DNA from: Chloroflexota bacterium
Lineage (GTDB): Bacteria; Chloroflexota; Dehalococcoidia; Lucifugimonadales; UBA3495
Length of the DNA stretch: 55,234 nt
Assembly (NCBI GenBank): GCA_002721995.1
Contig: PBMF01000033.1
Location: 33,526-88,759 of the forward strand
Direction of reading: 5' to 3'
Shown: one piece after another, positions 16,326-25,552 of the stretch
Layout: each line of letters starts with the position of its first letter
Position numbering within the stretch: the first letter of the stretch is position 1
Made by a program: the position numbers and the translations under genes
Notes under the pieces: model-generated
Seen by the model: the letters and a program-made list of their open reading frames with translations, nothing else
The model's database searches: none
What the model was told of the DNA's origin: nothing

Positions 16326-17591
16326 ATGAGGCCCAGACTGCGGCTGATCTTGACCATCTTCTTACTACTAGCGGGTGCCTTGCTGCTCCTTTCTGCCTGC
16401 GGCGGGTCAACCGGTGAGACACCTTCTCCCACTACCCCACCTGACATCCGCCCCACACCCACCATTCCGCCGGCGCCGACGGGACCACCCGAGGAAGTTA
16501 CCGAGCAGAAATTGGACATCCTGGCCCAACTGGCCGAGACCGAAGTCCCCACCGACCGCCAGGGTTTCGCCGACTACGTGGACCAGGTTGGCTCTGTACT
16601 GGAGAGGATCGATTCCGACCCTGAAGTCCTGGACGCCGTCAAGAGTCTCTTGGAAGATATCTTGGGCGGCGACATCGAGTTGGTCTACGATACCAGCCGG
16701 GATATGACGCCTGGATTCGCACCCAATGCGGGGATGATGGCAGCTCCGGCAGCCCCAGGACCCTTCGGCTGAAAAGCAACAGGCCCTGCCGAAAGCCTAT
16801 TCGCCAATTCCGCCGCCTGGCGGCTGCTGGTCTGCTTCATGGACGCGCTGGTGGACGCGGTGGTGCCGGGTTCCGAGCTGCTCAACGCCGCCGACCCCGT
16901 GCTGGCGGACGGCGTTGCCAAACTCAGGGTACGGACTGAGATCGCCAAACGCTGCCACACCACAATCTCCGACTTTGAGGCCTGCGACCGGGGTGACGAC
17001 CCGGTGATGGAGCAGTTCAACAAGGGAGACTATGCCGGCGCCCACAAGACCGCCCGAAAAGAGGCGTGGGCCGGGATTCCCACTCCCACGTCACAGCCGC
17101 TGACGGCAACCGCGCCACCACCGACGCTGGGTCCCACCGCTCCCCCTCCACCGACTGTGGCACCGACGCGGGAACCAACAGCCCCGCCAGTCGGGCTCAC
17201 TCCAGAAGCACCGGTCTCGGATTTCGGAGGTACCTGGCTGGGCCGCTACAGCGGGGTGTATACCCACGACTTTCCCATCTGTGGCACGACCCTGCCCATC
17301 GAAGGTTCCGTCTCGGCCGTGTTGGTCCAGACCGGGTCCCAGATCACGGGCACGGCAACCCTAGGCGGGTCGGACGTCCTAGAGATTCAAGAATCCGAGG
17401 GAGTTTGCAGCATCGTGGCGGCTGCGGACTAGACCATACCCATCTCCGCCACGGTCTCCGGCCAGACCATGAGCAGCGCCCCCGGTTCTCCGGTTGTCTT
17501 CACCATGACCAAATCCTCGGAGAACAGCGCCGACGGGACCAGCAAAGACCCGTGGCTGACCGCAACCTTCTTCGTGGGCCGCTTGCGGTAG
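16326..17591 (+). pseudogene. lipoprotein gene interrupted by in-frame TGA and TAG
   Basis: The reading frame starts at an ATG after AGAAGGAG and encodes a signal peptide with lipobox LLSAC and then a Thr/Pro linker. It stops at TGA (16770-16772) after 148 residues. The same frame goes straight on with sensible sequence (MDALVDAVVPGSELLNAADP), a second Pro/Thr-rich linker and a beta-rich domain (GTWLGRYSGVY, GSVSAVLVQTGSQITG), until a TAG at 17430-17432. It then continues (ATVSGQTMSS...) to a final TAG at 17591. Read through, it would be a surface lipoprotein of about 421 residues. Both stops are single-base changes from sense codons. Function unknown; probably decaying. Confidence 0.6.
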
Positions 17592-17685
17592 GCACGTGCT
17601 CCACCGGCGCTCCAGCCGGTGTACAATTGCGGCGTCCGGGGCGCCACTGTCGCCCCTGGCAGACGACGGCTGGAGTTGAGTAGCC

Positions 17686-18735
17686 ATGCGGTTCGGTCAC
17701 TTCTTGTACCCCATGAAGTTCGACGATACCCGGGACCAACAGGAGATCGCGGCGTGCCTGGATGAGGCCCAACTAGCCGAAGAACTGGGCATGGACGCCA
17801 TCTGGTTCGCCGAGCACTATTTCACCGGCGAGTGCGTCTACGGCGACCCGCTGGTGTTCGCCAGCGCGGTTGCCGTGAAGACCAAGCAGATCATGCTGGG
17901 CTTCGGGATCATTGAGCTGCCCCTCCACAACCCGGTGCGGGTGGCCATCCAGACGGCGCTGCTGGACAATCTGTGCCAGGGACGCCTGGTGGTGGGCACG
18001 GGCCGGGGCTCCAACTACAACGCCTACGAGTACGTGGGCTTCGGCAGCAACCCCGCCTTGGGGGCCGACCAACTGGACGAAGCCGAAGAGCTGCTGGTCA
18101 AGGCCTGGACCACCGAAAACCTGGACTTCCAGGGCAAGCACTGGCAGGTGTCATTCCCTGGGGTCCGCCCCAGGCCCTACCAGAAGCCGCACCCGCCCCT
18201 GGCCAGAGCCTGCTCCACCACGCCGTCGGTGATCGAGATGGCCAAGATCGGCCGGCCGGTGCTCCTGCGCAGCAGCACCTTCAACGTGGTGGCCGAACAG
18301 ATACAGCTCTACCGAGATACCATGGCGGCATCCGGGTTCAGCGAGGAACAGGTGGAGCAGAACCTGGACCAGATCTGGGTCTGGCGGGAGATGCACGTGG
18401 CCGAGACCGACCAGCAGGCCTTCGACGAGTTTCTGCCGGCCCATCAAAAAGCCTACGCCAAGATGGAAGAGTACCGGCAGACGTGGAACCCCCCGGAGAT
18501 GGAGGTCTCGGCCCAGAGGGCGCCCATGGAGCGCGACGGCTACGGTGAAACGCCCGATCCGGAGAAGCCGGAGAACCTGGTGGGCGGCTACAAACGGGTG
18601 GCGGAACAGGTGGCCCTGCTGCGCGACCTGGGCATCCGAAATCTGATGCTCACCAACCGGGGGCTCATGTCCCGGGAGAAGACCACCAGCTCTCTGAAAC
18701 TGCTCACAGAGAAGGTCATGCCCTCCTTCCGGTAG
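17686..18735 (+). CDS. LLM-class flavin-dependent oxidoreductase
   Basis: Bacterial luciferase-like TIM-barrel protein of 349 residues; these use reduced FMN or F420 for monooxygenation or hydride transfer. The N-terminus MRFGHFLYPM, the AIWFAEHYF segment (52-60), the LGFGIIELPLHNPVRVA strand and the phosphate-region GRLVVGTGRGSN are family hallmarks. The EHYF motif and substrate-binding insert place it with alkanal monooxygenase-like rather than Mer-like members. It stands alone between a decayed lipoprotein gene and a strong bidirectional terminator. Substrate unknown. Confidence 0.85.
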   Translation: MRFGHFLYPMKFDDTRDQQEIAACLDEAQLAEELGMDAIWFAEHYFTGECVYGDPLVFASAVAVKTKQIMLGFGIIELPLHNPVRVAIQTALLDNLCQGRLVVGTGRGSNYNAYEYVGFGSNPALGADQLDEAEELLVKAWTTENLDFQGKHWQVSFPGVRPRPYQKPHPPLARACSTTPSVIEMAKIGRPVLLRSSTFNVVAEQIQLYRDTMAASGFSEEQVEQNLDQIWVWREMHVAETDQQAFDEFLPAHQKAYAKMEEYRQTWNPPEMEVSAQRAPMERDGYGETPDPEKPENLVGGYKRVAEQVALLRDLGIRNLMLTNRGLMSREKTTSSLKLLTEKVMPSFR

Positions 18736-18741
18736 ATGATT

Positions 18742-18799
18742 CCAGGTCAACAAAAAAGGGCGTCCCGGCTATCCGGGACGCCCTTTTTTGTTGACCTGG
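18742..18799. terminator. very long bidirectional terminator hairpin
   Basis: Two perfectly complementary 27-base arms (CCAGGTCAACAAAAAAGGGC at the left edge) surround a 4-base loop CTAT. The A and T runs lie inside the stem, so the structure serves both the rightward LLM gene and the leftward monooxygenase gene. Confidence 0.9.
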
Positions 18800-18814
18800 T
18801 TTACCGTTGGGCGG

Positions 18815-20446
18815 TTAGCGCAGGATGAATCCTTCGTAACCCTTTTCGGCCACGGCGGCCCGCTTGGCACGCATCACCGGCGCGCTGTCCGGGCTGGTCA
18901 GCAAGCCGCGGGCCTTGCCCGGGATGTTGGCGCCGACGAACCACGAGTCGGCCTGGGAGCGCAGGATCTTCTTGCCCTCCTCGGCGACGTGCCTGGTCCA
19001 GTCCGCCTCCGCCTCGGGCGTGGCGGCGATGCAGGTGTAGCCGTTCTGCCGCACGTAGTCCATGGCCTCGCAGATCCAGTCCACCAGGGGCTCGGCGGCG
19101 CGCACGAAGTTGCCCACCGAGGCCTGGTTTATGGTGAACAGATTGGGGAACCCTGCGCTCTGCACGCCCATGAAGGTGCGGGGACCGTTGGCGAATTTGT
19201 CCGACAGGGTCTTGCCGCCCTCGCCTTCGATATGGAGCCTGCTCAGAGAACCGGTCACGGCATCGAAACCGGTGGCGTAGACCAGAATCTCGAATTCGTA
19301 TTCGGCATCGGTGGTCTGCAGCCCAGTCTCGGTGATGCGCTGGATGGGGGCCTCACGGACGTCCACCAGCAGGACATTGTCCTGGTTGAAGACCTCGTAA
19401 TAGCCGCTCTCGCAGGGAAGCCGCTTAGAGCCGAACATGTGGGTCTTGGGAATCAGCATCTCAGCCACCACGGGGTCGTGGACGCGCTCCCGTATCTTGT
19501 TCTTGAAGAACTCGGCGTAGTCCTCGTTGGCTTCGCCGGGCAGCATCACGTCGTAGAAATTGCCCAGCCACTTCTTGAAGCCGGGCTCCTGCCAAAGCCG
19601 CTCGTACTGCTCCAGCCGTTCCTCCGGTGATACGCTCATGGCCGAGCGGGTATCGAACTCGTGCATGAAGGAACCGGCGGTCTCCATGCACTTCTTGAAG
19701 ATCTCGGGATAGCTGGCCTTGATCTGCTTCTGGGTCTCGTCGTCGATGGGCCCGTTGCGCAGGGGCGCGCAGAAGTTGGCGGTCCGCTGGAACACGGTCA
19801 GGTGGCCCACCTCTTTGGCGATCTCGGTGATCAGTTGGACCCCCGAGGCACCGGTGCCGATGACGCCCACCCGTTTGCCCTTCATGTCCACCCCTTCCTG
19901 GGGCCAACGGCCGGTGTGGCAGCTGATGCCCTTGAAGGTGTCCTTACCCTCGAAGTCGGGGGTGTAACCGGCGGACAGGATGCCCACGGAGGTGACCAGG
20001 AACCGGCCCCGCGCCCGGTGGCCATCCTCCATTACCACCTCCCAGCGGTCTTCCTTTTCGTCGAAGACGGCGGACATGACCCTGGAGTTAAGCCGGATGT
20101 GCTTGCGTAGGTCGAATTTGTCGGCCACATAGTTCAGGTAGCGTTCGGTATCGGGCTGGGCGGAATAATGCTCCTTCCAGTCCCATTCCTGGAGCAGTTC
20201 TTCGGAGAAGGAATACCCGTAGGAATAGCTCTCGGAGTCGAAGCGGCAGCCGGGGTAGCGGTTCCAGAACCAAGTGCCTCCCACGCCGCTGCCTTCTTCG
20301 AAGGACTTGGCGGTGAAGCCCAGTTCACGCAACCGGTACAGCGCGTAGAGCCCGGTGACACCGGCGCCGATAACTATGACGTCGTATTGCTCAATCTCAC
20401 CAGATTGGCCTGCGGCGCCTGACGCGGTTTCATGCTGTGTAGCCAT
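18815..20446 (-). CDS. flavin-containing Baeyer-Villiger-type monooxygenase
   Basis: The 543-residue protein has an FAD Rossmann motif GAGVTG (27-32), the second flavin segment GTWFWNRYPGCRFDSES, the Baeyer-Villiger fingerprint FKGISCHTGRWP (171-182) and an NADPH Rossmann motif GTGASG (197-202). The family inserts oxygen next to a ketone to give an ester or lactone. The length and the WNRYPG motif fit the cyclohexanone/phenylacetone monooxygenase branch. An ABM-fold gene lies 48 bases upstream on the same strand and is probably co-transcribed. Ketone substrate unknown. Confidence 0.9.
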   Translation of the reverse strand: MATQHETASGAAGQSGEIEQYDVIVIGAGVTGLYALYRLRELGFTAKSFEEGSGVGGTWFWNRYPGCRFDSESYSYGYSFSEELLQEWDWKEHYSAQPDTERYLNYVADKFDLRKHIRLNSRVMSAVFDEKEDRWEVVMEDGHRARGRFLVTSVGILSAGYTPDFEGKDTFKGISCHTGRWPQEGVDMKGKRVGVIGTGASGVQLITEIAKEVGHLTVFQRTANFCAPLRNGPIDDETQKQIKASYPEIFKKCMETAGSFMHEFDTRSAMSVSPEERLEQYERLWQEPGFKKWLGNFYDVMLPGEANEDYAEFFKNKIRERVHDPVVAEMLIPKTHMFGSKRLPCESGYYEVFNQDNVLLVDVREAPIQRITETGLQTTDAEYEFEILVYATGFDAVTGSLSRLHIEGEGGKTLSDKFANGPRTFMGVQSAGFPNLFTINQASVGNFVRAAEPLVDWICEAMDYVRQNGYTCIAATPEAEADWTRHVAEEGKKILRSQADSWFVGANIPGKARGLLTSPDSAPVMRAKRAAVAEKGYEGFILR

Positions 20447-20494
20447 GGTTTCTTCCTCTGAGTCGGCGGAAATCGCCCGGATTGACTGCCTGGA

Positions 20495-20812
20495 TTAACT
20501 GATCGTCCCGTGTTCTTTGATGTATATGGGGCTCAGCTCCACACGCTGGGGGTCGCCGTCGAACCAGTCCGCCACGGTCTCGCGCCACTTGGTGTAGTGG
20601 GGAGCGGAGCGGTGGGCAGTTTCCCAGGAATCACGGTCGTTGTAGACCTCGTAGAGGTAGACCGTGTTCTCGTCGTTGGCATCGGCCATGACGTCGAACC
20701 TGACGCAGCCGGGCTCGGCGGTGTTGGATCCCACGGCGTCTCCCATGGTGGCCTCGATGAACTCTGCTCGATGGCCAGGCTTGATCTTCACGGTTACAAA
20801 TAGCGCGAACAT
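20495..20812 (-). CDS. ABM-domain protein (putative quinol monooxygenase-like)
   Basis: Ferredoxin-like dimeric alpha/beta-barrel protein of 105 residues. Typical wording: FVTVKIKPGHRAEFIEA at the N-terminus, GCVRFDVMAD, YLYEVYNDRDSWETAHRSAPHYTKW. It resembles LsrG/YgiN-type small monooxygenases or isomerases, which need no bound cofactor. It is immediately upstream of the Baeyer-Villiger-type gene on the same strand, suggesting an auxiliary role on the same substrate. No metal or haem motif is evident. Confidence 0.8.
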   Translation of the reverse strand: MFALFVTVKIKPGHRAEFIEATMGDAVGSNTAEPGCVRFDVMADANDENTVYLYEVYNDRDSWETAHRSAPHYTKWRETVADWFDGDPQRVELSPIYIKEHGTIS

Positions 20813-21025
20813 TCATTCTCCATTAGCTTTTCAGGTGAATTTTCCAGTTCGGGCGCGCCTGCGGATGGTGGTGGAGTTTCAAATGCGCCCCTCAGCCATT
20901 ATAGCCGTGGCCATCAGGCCGGACAAGAAGGCCGGCGAGTGCGGATGACAGTGCCCTATGCCCGTTGTAGAATGGCATATCTCCAGACCGGGCAATGGCC
21001 GGAAGAAAGAAAAGGAGGCCGATGC

Positions 21026-21241
21026 ATGGCCGACATCCCATTGGTTTACACCCTCACCGTCTGCCCCGCCTGCGACGCCCTGCGGGCCTCCTGGAAGAAG
21101 CAGGGGATCAAATACAAAGAGGTGCGGGTGGACCAGAGCCAGGACGACCTGGACGCCGCCCTGGACTACGCCGACACCGTGCCCATCATCATCTATCCCG
21201 ACGGCAGGGTGGAGGTCGGCTTCGAGGGCATGACCGGTTGA
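21026..21241 (+). CDS. glutaredoxin-like protein
   Basis: A 71-residue thioredoxin-fold protein with the redox motif CPAC (13-16), a cis-Pro segment (TVPIIIYPDGRVEVGFEG) and the short length of NrdH/glutaredoxin-type proteins. The ATG follows AAAGGAGG; an earlier in-frame start lacks one. It lies 70 bases ahead of another thioredoxin-fold gene and may be co-expressed. It probably reduces disulfides using glutathione, mycothiol or thioredoxin reductase; the donor is not apparent. Confidence 0.78.
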   Translation: MADIPLVYTLTVCPACDALRASWKKQGIKYKEVRVDQSQDDLDAALDYADTVPIIIYPDGRVEVGFEGMTG

Positions 21242-21311
21242 GAGATCGGCTAGCGGGCCGTCGGCCCGCCAACGCATCCCAGACCAGAAAATCTTGGATT
21301 ACGGTGGAACC

Positions 21312-21896
21312 ATGGCTAGAGAAAACAGCGTAGTAACTCCGGAACGTTTCGCCCAGGGATTCAGCTATCCCGACTACATCGACCAGATCAACGTCAACAA
21401 GGCCCGGTTCGAAGGCTTCTATGACGGTTTCCAGGTGAGCGACGAGGACGCTGCCTTCTTCAAGGAGATGGCCCAGCGCCCCAACGGTCCCGCCAAGATG
21501 ATGGTCATCGGAGAGGACTGGTGCGGCGACGTGGTGCGCGGCCTGCCGGTGCTGGCCAGGGTCGCAGAAGCCGCCGGTATCCCCATCAGCATCTTCCCCA
21601 GGGACTCCCACACCGACATCATGGACGAGTTCCTGAACCAGGGTAAATACCAGTCCATCCCCGTGGCCGTGTTCTACACCGCGGACCACGAGCACATCTG
21701 CCACTGGATCGAGCGGCCTCAGATCGCGGTGAAAGAGCAGCAGGAGATCGAGAAGGCCATCCGCGACGAGAACCCGGGCATCGACGACCGCGAGTTCGGC
21801 CAGCAGCGCCGCGCCCGCACCGCCGCCAAGGCCGACGACTGGATCGCCGCCACGGTGGTGGAGTTGAAGGAGCTGCTCTCACAGAGCGTTTCCTAG
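21312..21896 (+). CDS. thioredoxin-family protein
   Basis: About 194 residues. The thioredoxin fold is seen in KMMVIGEDWCGDVVRGLPVLARVAE, where only one Cys remains (WCGDV instead of WCxxC), and in the cis-Pro region SIPVAVFYTADHEHI. This single-Cys pattern is seen in a group of uncharacterised thioredoxin-like proteins found with organic-acid catabolism genes. No signal peptide, so cytosolic. The start is set at the ATG; a TTG six codons earlier is possible. It shares orientation with the glutaredoxin-like gene. Confidence 0.72.
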   Translation: MARENSVVTPERFAQGFSYPDYIDQINVNKARFEGFYDGFQVSDEDAAFFKEMAQRPNGPAKMMVIGEDWCGDVVRGLPVLARVAEAAGIPISIFPRDSHTDIMDEFLNQGKYQSIPVAVFYTADHEHICHWIERPQIAVKEQQEIEKAIRDENPGIDDREFGQQRRARTAAKADDWIAATVVELKELLSQSVS

Positions 21897-21915
21897 AATA
21901 AATCCGGTGAAGGAC

Positions 21916-21949
21916 AGAAGGCGCGCCCCGCGTGGGTGCGCCTTCTTTA
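21916..21949. terminator. bidirectional terminator
   Basis: AGAAGGCGC and GCGCCTTCT form the outer stem, with an inner CCC/GGG pairing, followed by TTTATTT. It lies between the convergent thioredoxin-family and MFS genes. Confidence 0.75.
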
Positions 21950-23251
21950 TTTCGCCCTGGCGGCGGCCCCAGCGACCTGTTGAAGGTTGGGCCGGCGGGC
22001 GATGAGAAAGAGGACCGCGCCGAGACAGTTGAGCCCGGCCAGGATCAGAAAGGCCAGGTCGTAGTCGCCCAACTCGTCGCGTAGGAACCCGGCCATAGGC
22101 CCGGCGATGAGCAGCAGCACGTTCATGGGCACCATGGACGCCCCCAGAATCTTGCCAAAGGACGCCCGCCCGAAGTAGTCCCCCCGGATGGCCGTGGTGA
22201 GGGGTGTGCGGCCGCCGAAGCCGATGCCGAACAGCACGGCGAAGCCGTAGAAGTAGACCACATCGTCGCCCACCGTGAGAAGCACCACCCCCAGTCCCTG
22301 GAGGAATGTGAAGACGAACAGCGCGACGTTCGTGGGCACCCGGTCGCCGATCCAACCGCCCAGGAACTGGAAAAGTATGGACACAGCGGTCTGGACCATG
22401 ATTATCCAGCCGGTGGTCTGCACTCCGTATCCTGCGTCCCTGAGCAGCAGTCCCAGGTGGGTCATGATTGCCAAGACCACCATCGATCCCAGCCCGTGGC
22501 CCAATGAGATGCACCAAAAGGCCTGGGTCTTCAGGGCTTGTCTGATGGTCAGCCCGTCCTCCGGATCCAACTCCACAGAAGGACCGGAACGTTCCTCGGG
22601 GTAGCTGCCGTCGGGGTGTTCTCCGATATCTTCCGGCCTGTTGCGGATCAACCGGGGCAGGACTATGGCCGAGATAAACACCACCAGGCCGAGCAACTCG
22701 GCGGTCCGCCTCCAGCCCAGCCGGTCGGCATCGGGGTTGATCAGCCAGGCGATGACCGGTATCAGGACTAAGCCGCCCACACCCATGCCCATCATCGCCA
22801 GGCCCATGGCCAGACCCCGGTGGCGCACGAACCAATGGTTGATCAGTGTCATGACCGTGATCCAACCGGCCTGGCCCTGCCCCACGGACATTATGAAATA
22901 GGCGAGGTAGAACGCCCACAGGTGCTGTACCTGGCTGAACAGCAGGAGTCCTGCGGTGAGGATCAGCAGCCCGGTGAAGACCATGAACCGGGTGCCCATG
23001 CGGTCCACCAAGTAACCGGCGATGGGGCCGGTGAGGCTGCCTTCGATGCGGGTGAAGCTGAGGGCCAGTCCCAACTGGGTGCGGCTCCAGCCGAATTGGG
23101 CCTCCAGGGCCACGGCCCAGACCGCCAACGCCTGAAACACGGGCACGGAGGTGATGGTCATGATGAAGCCGCTGATCGCCACCATCCACCAGCCGCGGAA
23201 GAGGCCGCGGACCCGGGGCGGATGACCTAGGTTTTCGCCAGGGCTTCGCAA
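21947..23251 (-). CDS. MFS transporter (oxalate/formate or monocarboxylate-type)
   Basis: A 434-residue polytopic protein with about 12 hydrophobic helices. The N-terminus (FRGWWMVAISGFIMTITSVPVFQALAVW in part) and the loop GYLVDRMGTRFMVFTG resemble MFS_1 members of the oxalate:formate antiporter and monocarboxylate groups. The central loop carries PEDIGEHPDGSYPEE, also common there. It is monocistronic and converges on the thioredoxin-family gene. A role in uptake of organic acids would fit the CoA-activating enzymes nearby, but that is inference. Confidence 0.83.
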   Translation of the reverse strand: MRSPGENLGHPPRVRGLFRGWWMVAISGFIMTITSVPVFQALAVWAVALEAQFGWSRTQLGLALSFTRIEGSLTGPIAGYLVDRMGTRFMVFTGLLILTAGLLLFSQVQHLWAFYLAYFIMSVGQGQAGWITVMTLINHWFVRHRGLAMGLAMMGMGVGGLVLIPVIAWLINPDADRLGWRRTAELLGLVVFISAIVLPRLIRNRPEDIGEHPDGSYPEERSGPSVELDPEDGLTIRQALKTQAFWCISLGHGLGSMVVLAIMTHLGLLLRDAGYGVQTTGWIIMVQTAVSILFQFLGGWIGDRVPTNVALFVFTFLQGLGVVLLTVGDDVVYFYGFAVLFGIGFGGRTPLTTAIRGDYFGRASFGKILGASMVPMNVLLLIAGPMAGFLRDELGDYDLAFLILAGLNCLGAVLFLIARRPNLQQVAGAAARAK

Positions 23252-23405
23252 ATACCACCAACTTGGCTTGGGCTAAAGTACGTTAAAGAATACGACAAAC
23301 CGGTGCCGTATGCCTGCACTCCTCGCCCATCTTCGACTCTATCCACCGGCATGGGCGCCGCCGATGGTAGAATGGCCAACCAATAACGATGAACCGGAGG
23401 AGCCG

Positions 23406-23973
23406 ATGTCGACCGACTCACCTGAATTTGGGACGAAATGTGGTCAGAGTCCGAGGCCACCTACTCGGGCTCGGACGCCATCCTTGCCGAGCAGGTGGAA
23501 CACCTCATCCCGAGGCGGGCGCTGGAGATGGGGTGCGGACTGGGCGGAAACGCGGTTTCGCGGCCTAGCGGGGTTGGCAGGTGACCGCCCTTGACTACTC
23601 TCCGGTCGCCATAGAGAAGGGCAGGCAGTTGGCGGCAGAGCAGGGTGTCAACGTCGAATTCATCGTCGGGGAGGCATCTGAATACCGGCCTTCGGAAAGG
23701 TTCAATCTCATCACATCCTTCTACATCCAGTTGTTCCCCGCCCAGAGGGCCAACATGTTGGCCAGCATGAGCGATGGCCTGGCTCCTGGCGGCACCCTGT
23801 TGTTTGTGAGCCACGACAAGTCGGGGCCGCCCGAACCACTTTGGTCCGCGCGGTGCGCCCAGAGTGACCTGGGACCGGCTGCCTCTGTACCTGGCTCTCG
23901 TTCGCGGCTAGAATGGGGGTGTTTTCACCGCGCAACCCAACTTTCACCATTCTTCATCAGGTTGGATAAGTGA
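23406..23973 (+). pseudogene. class I SAM-dependent methyltransferase, frameshifted
   Basis: A ribosome site (CGGAGGAG) and ATG begin a reading frame whose parts lie in different frames. One frame gives the DEMWSESEATYSGSD and LEMGCGLGGNAV (SAM motif I) segments. After roughly two frame changes, near 23428 and 23565, another gives VTALDYSPVAIEKG (Asp of motif II), FNLITSFYIQLFP and LAPGGTLLFVSHD. The normal C-terminal domain is replaced by unrelated low-quality sequence running into the next gene. The methyltransferase is therefore almost surely inactive. Sequencing error could explain one shift but not the lost C-terminus. Confidence 0.7.
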
Positions 23974-25058
23974 TGGACTACGGAATATTCATGATGCCCT
24001 CCCATCCCCCAGAGCGGGGCATGTTCGACGCCCACCAGTGGGACCTCGACTGTCTGGCACTGGCCGACGAATTGGGGTTCTCCGAAGCCTGGATCGGCGA
24101 ACATTACACCTCGCCATGGGAGCCCTTTCCCTCGCCGGACCTAATCATCGCTCAGGCACTGATGCGGACCAAGAACATCCGCTTGGGCACGGGCGTGCAC
24201 CTTCTCCCCTACCACCATCCGGCCGAGCTGGCCTGCCGCGTCGCCTACCTGGACCACATCGCCCAAGGACGTTTCATGTTCGGCATCGGCTCGGGAGGCC
24301 TGACCTCGGACTACGCCATGTTCAACGTCGATGGTCTGAACGGCGAACACCGGCAGATGACCCGTGAGTCCATCGACATAATCCTGAAGCTTTGGGCCGA
24401 GGAGAAGCCCTTCGATTACAAGGGCGAGTTCTGGAACGCCAGCCTGCCCGAGGAGCAGTTCGGCCTGCTCCGGCACCATATCAGGCCCTTCCAAAAGCCC
24501 CATCCACCCATCGGCGTGGCGTCGGTGAGCGTGGGGTCGGAGACTCTGAAGATTGCCGGCGAGCGGGGATTCATTCCCATGAGTCTGGCCTTCAACGGCG
24601 ATTACGTCATCAGCCACTGGGACGCGGTGGTGGAGGGCGCCCAGCGCAGCGGCAAGAATCCCAGCCGGAGGGACTGGCGCATCACCCGTGATGTTTGGGT
24701 GGCCGACTCTGACGACGAGGCCTACGAACAGGCGGTCAACGGCATGCTGGGTCGGGTGTGGGGGGAGTACCTGCTACCCCTGTTCGACCAGTTCTCCTTG
24801 CTGCCGGTCATCAAGCACGACGACAGCATCCCGGACTCGGCGGTAACCCCGGAATACATGGCCGAGCACGTGTGGCTCGTCGGATCTCCCGACACAGTGG
24901 AGAAGAAGATTTTCAGCCTTTACGAGATGTGCGGGGGGTTTGGCACCCTGCTGTCCCTGGTCTACGACAACATGGAAAACCAGAAAGGCTGGGAAAAGTC
25001 CATGAAACTGCTGGCCCAAGAGGTCATGCCCCGGTTCGCGGGGATGGACCCGGAATAG
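23973..25058 (+). CDS. LLM-class flavin-dependent oxidoreductase
   Basis: Luciferase-like TIM-barrel protein of 361 residues. Hallmarks: MDYGIFMMPSHPP at the N-terminus, EAWIGEHYTSPWEPFPSPD, LGTGVHLLPYHHPAELA, and GRFMFGIGSGG. The EHYTSPWE segment and total length match alkane/limonene monooxygenase-like members that use FMNH2. The start is the ATG next to the alternative GTG one codon earlier; no good ribosome site is visible. It is the last backbone gene before the tRNA-fragment accessory zone. Substrate unknown. Confidence 0.83.
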   Translation: MDYGIFMMPSHPPERGMFDAHQWDLDCLALADELGFSEAWIGEHYTSPWEPFPSPDLIIAQALMRTKNIRLGTGVHLLPYHHPAELACRVAYLDHIAQGRFMFGIGSGGLTSDYAMFNVDGLNGEHRQMTRESIDIILKLWAEEKPFDYKGEFWNASLPEEQFGLLRHHIRPFQKPHPPIGVASVSVGSETLKIAGERGFIPMSLAFNGDYVISHWDAVVEGAQRSGKNPSRRDWRITRDVWVADSDDEAYEQAVNGMLGRVWGEYLLPLFDQFSLLPVIKHDDSIPDSAVTPEYMAEHVWLVGSPDTVEKKIFSLYEMCGGFGTLLSLVYDNMENQKGWEKSMKLLAQEVMPRFAGMDPE

Positions 25059-25222
25059 GGTATTCTCTTCGGGGATTGAATCTCACGCGGTAAGGGCGGG
25101 ATGGGCCCGGCTCGGTTTATGGGAAATTGGTTGGCAGTGAGACAAGGCAGGTTGGAAACCCGCCCCTACGATTTAGCACCTCCACCAACCGTTAGTCCTG
25201 GCTAAACCGATGGTGCCGCATC

Positions 25223-25413
25223 GCCGACATTTTGCCGACAAACTCCTGATAACCAGGTGGTACTAAAGGGTACTAGCAGAGAAGTAGACCGGCCATTCTA
25301 GCTACGAAACGGGACTAAACGAGATGCGGTGCGACAGGGTAAAATGGCCAACATCGAACTCAAAAACCGGTAGGGGTGACCCTGTGTCAGTTCGACTCTG
25401 ACCTTCGGCACCA
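25223..25413 (+). repeat. element end B plus tRNA-Leu 3' end (copy 1)
   Basis: This 191-base block recurs in inverted orientation at 49968-50156 with roughly 85 percent identity by eye. It starts with GCCGACATTTTGCCGACAAA, contains GGTGGTACTAA and CTAGCTACGAAA, and ends in a tRNA-Leu 3' end. The repeated block is the junction where a tRNA-integrating element meets the duplicated tRNA end. The 494-base gap between the LLM gene and the small membrane gene holds this block, a terminator and a GC-rich palindromic segment near 25093-25170; no gene is seen. Confidence 0.75.
25358..25413 (+). other. tRNA-Leu(CAA) 3' fragment (att remnant)
   Basis: It begins in the anticodon loop (ACTCAAAAACC, anticodon CAA) and includes a long variable arm. 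It has a T-arm with a perfect GTCAG/CTGAC stem around TTCGACT, then CTTCGGC, discriminator A and an encoded CCA. No matching 5' acceptor strand (GCCGAAG) is present upstream, so this is not a complete tRNA gene but the copy left by integration. Confidence 0.8.
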
Positions 25414-25426
25414 CGTTTTCAGGCAC

Positions 25427-25466
25427 GAAGAAGCCCCGTAGACCGAAATCTGCGGGGCTTCTTCTT
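25427..25466. terminator. terminator downstream of the tRNA-Leu fragment
   Basis: GAAGAAGCCCCG pairs with CGGGGCTTCTTC, with additional inner pairs, followed by TTT. It probably belonged to the original tRNA gene. Confidence 0.8.
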
Positions 25467-25552
25467 TGGCCGAATTATCGAACGTCGACCAAAGGTTTCA
25501 AGATGCGTCGTCTAACTGCGTTTCAGTAGGTTGGTAAACATAGCTGTGTAGG

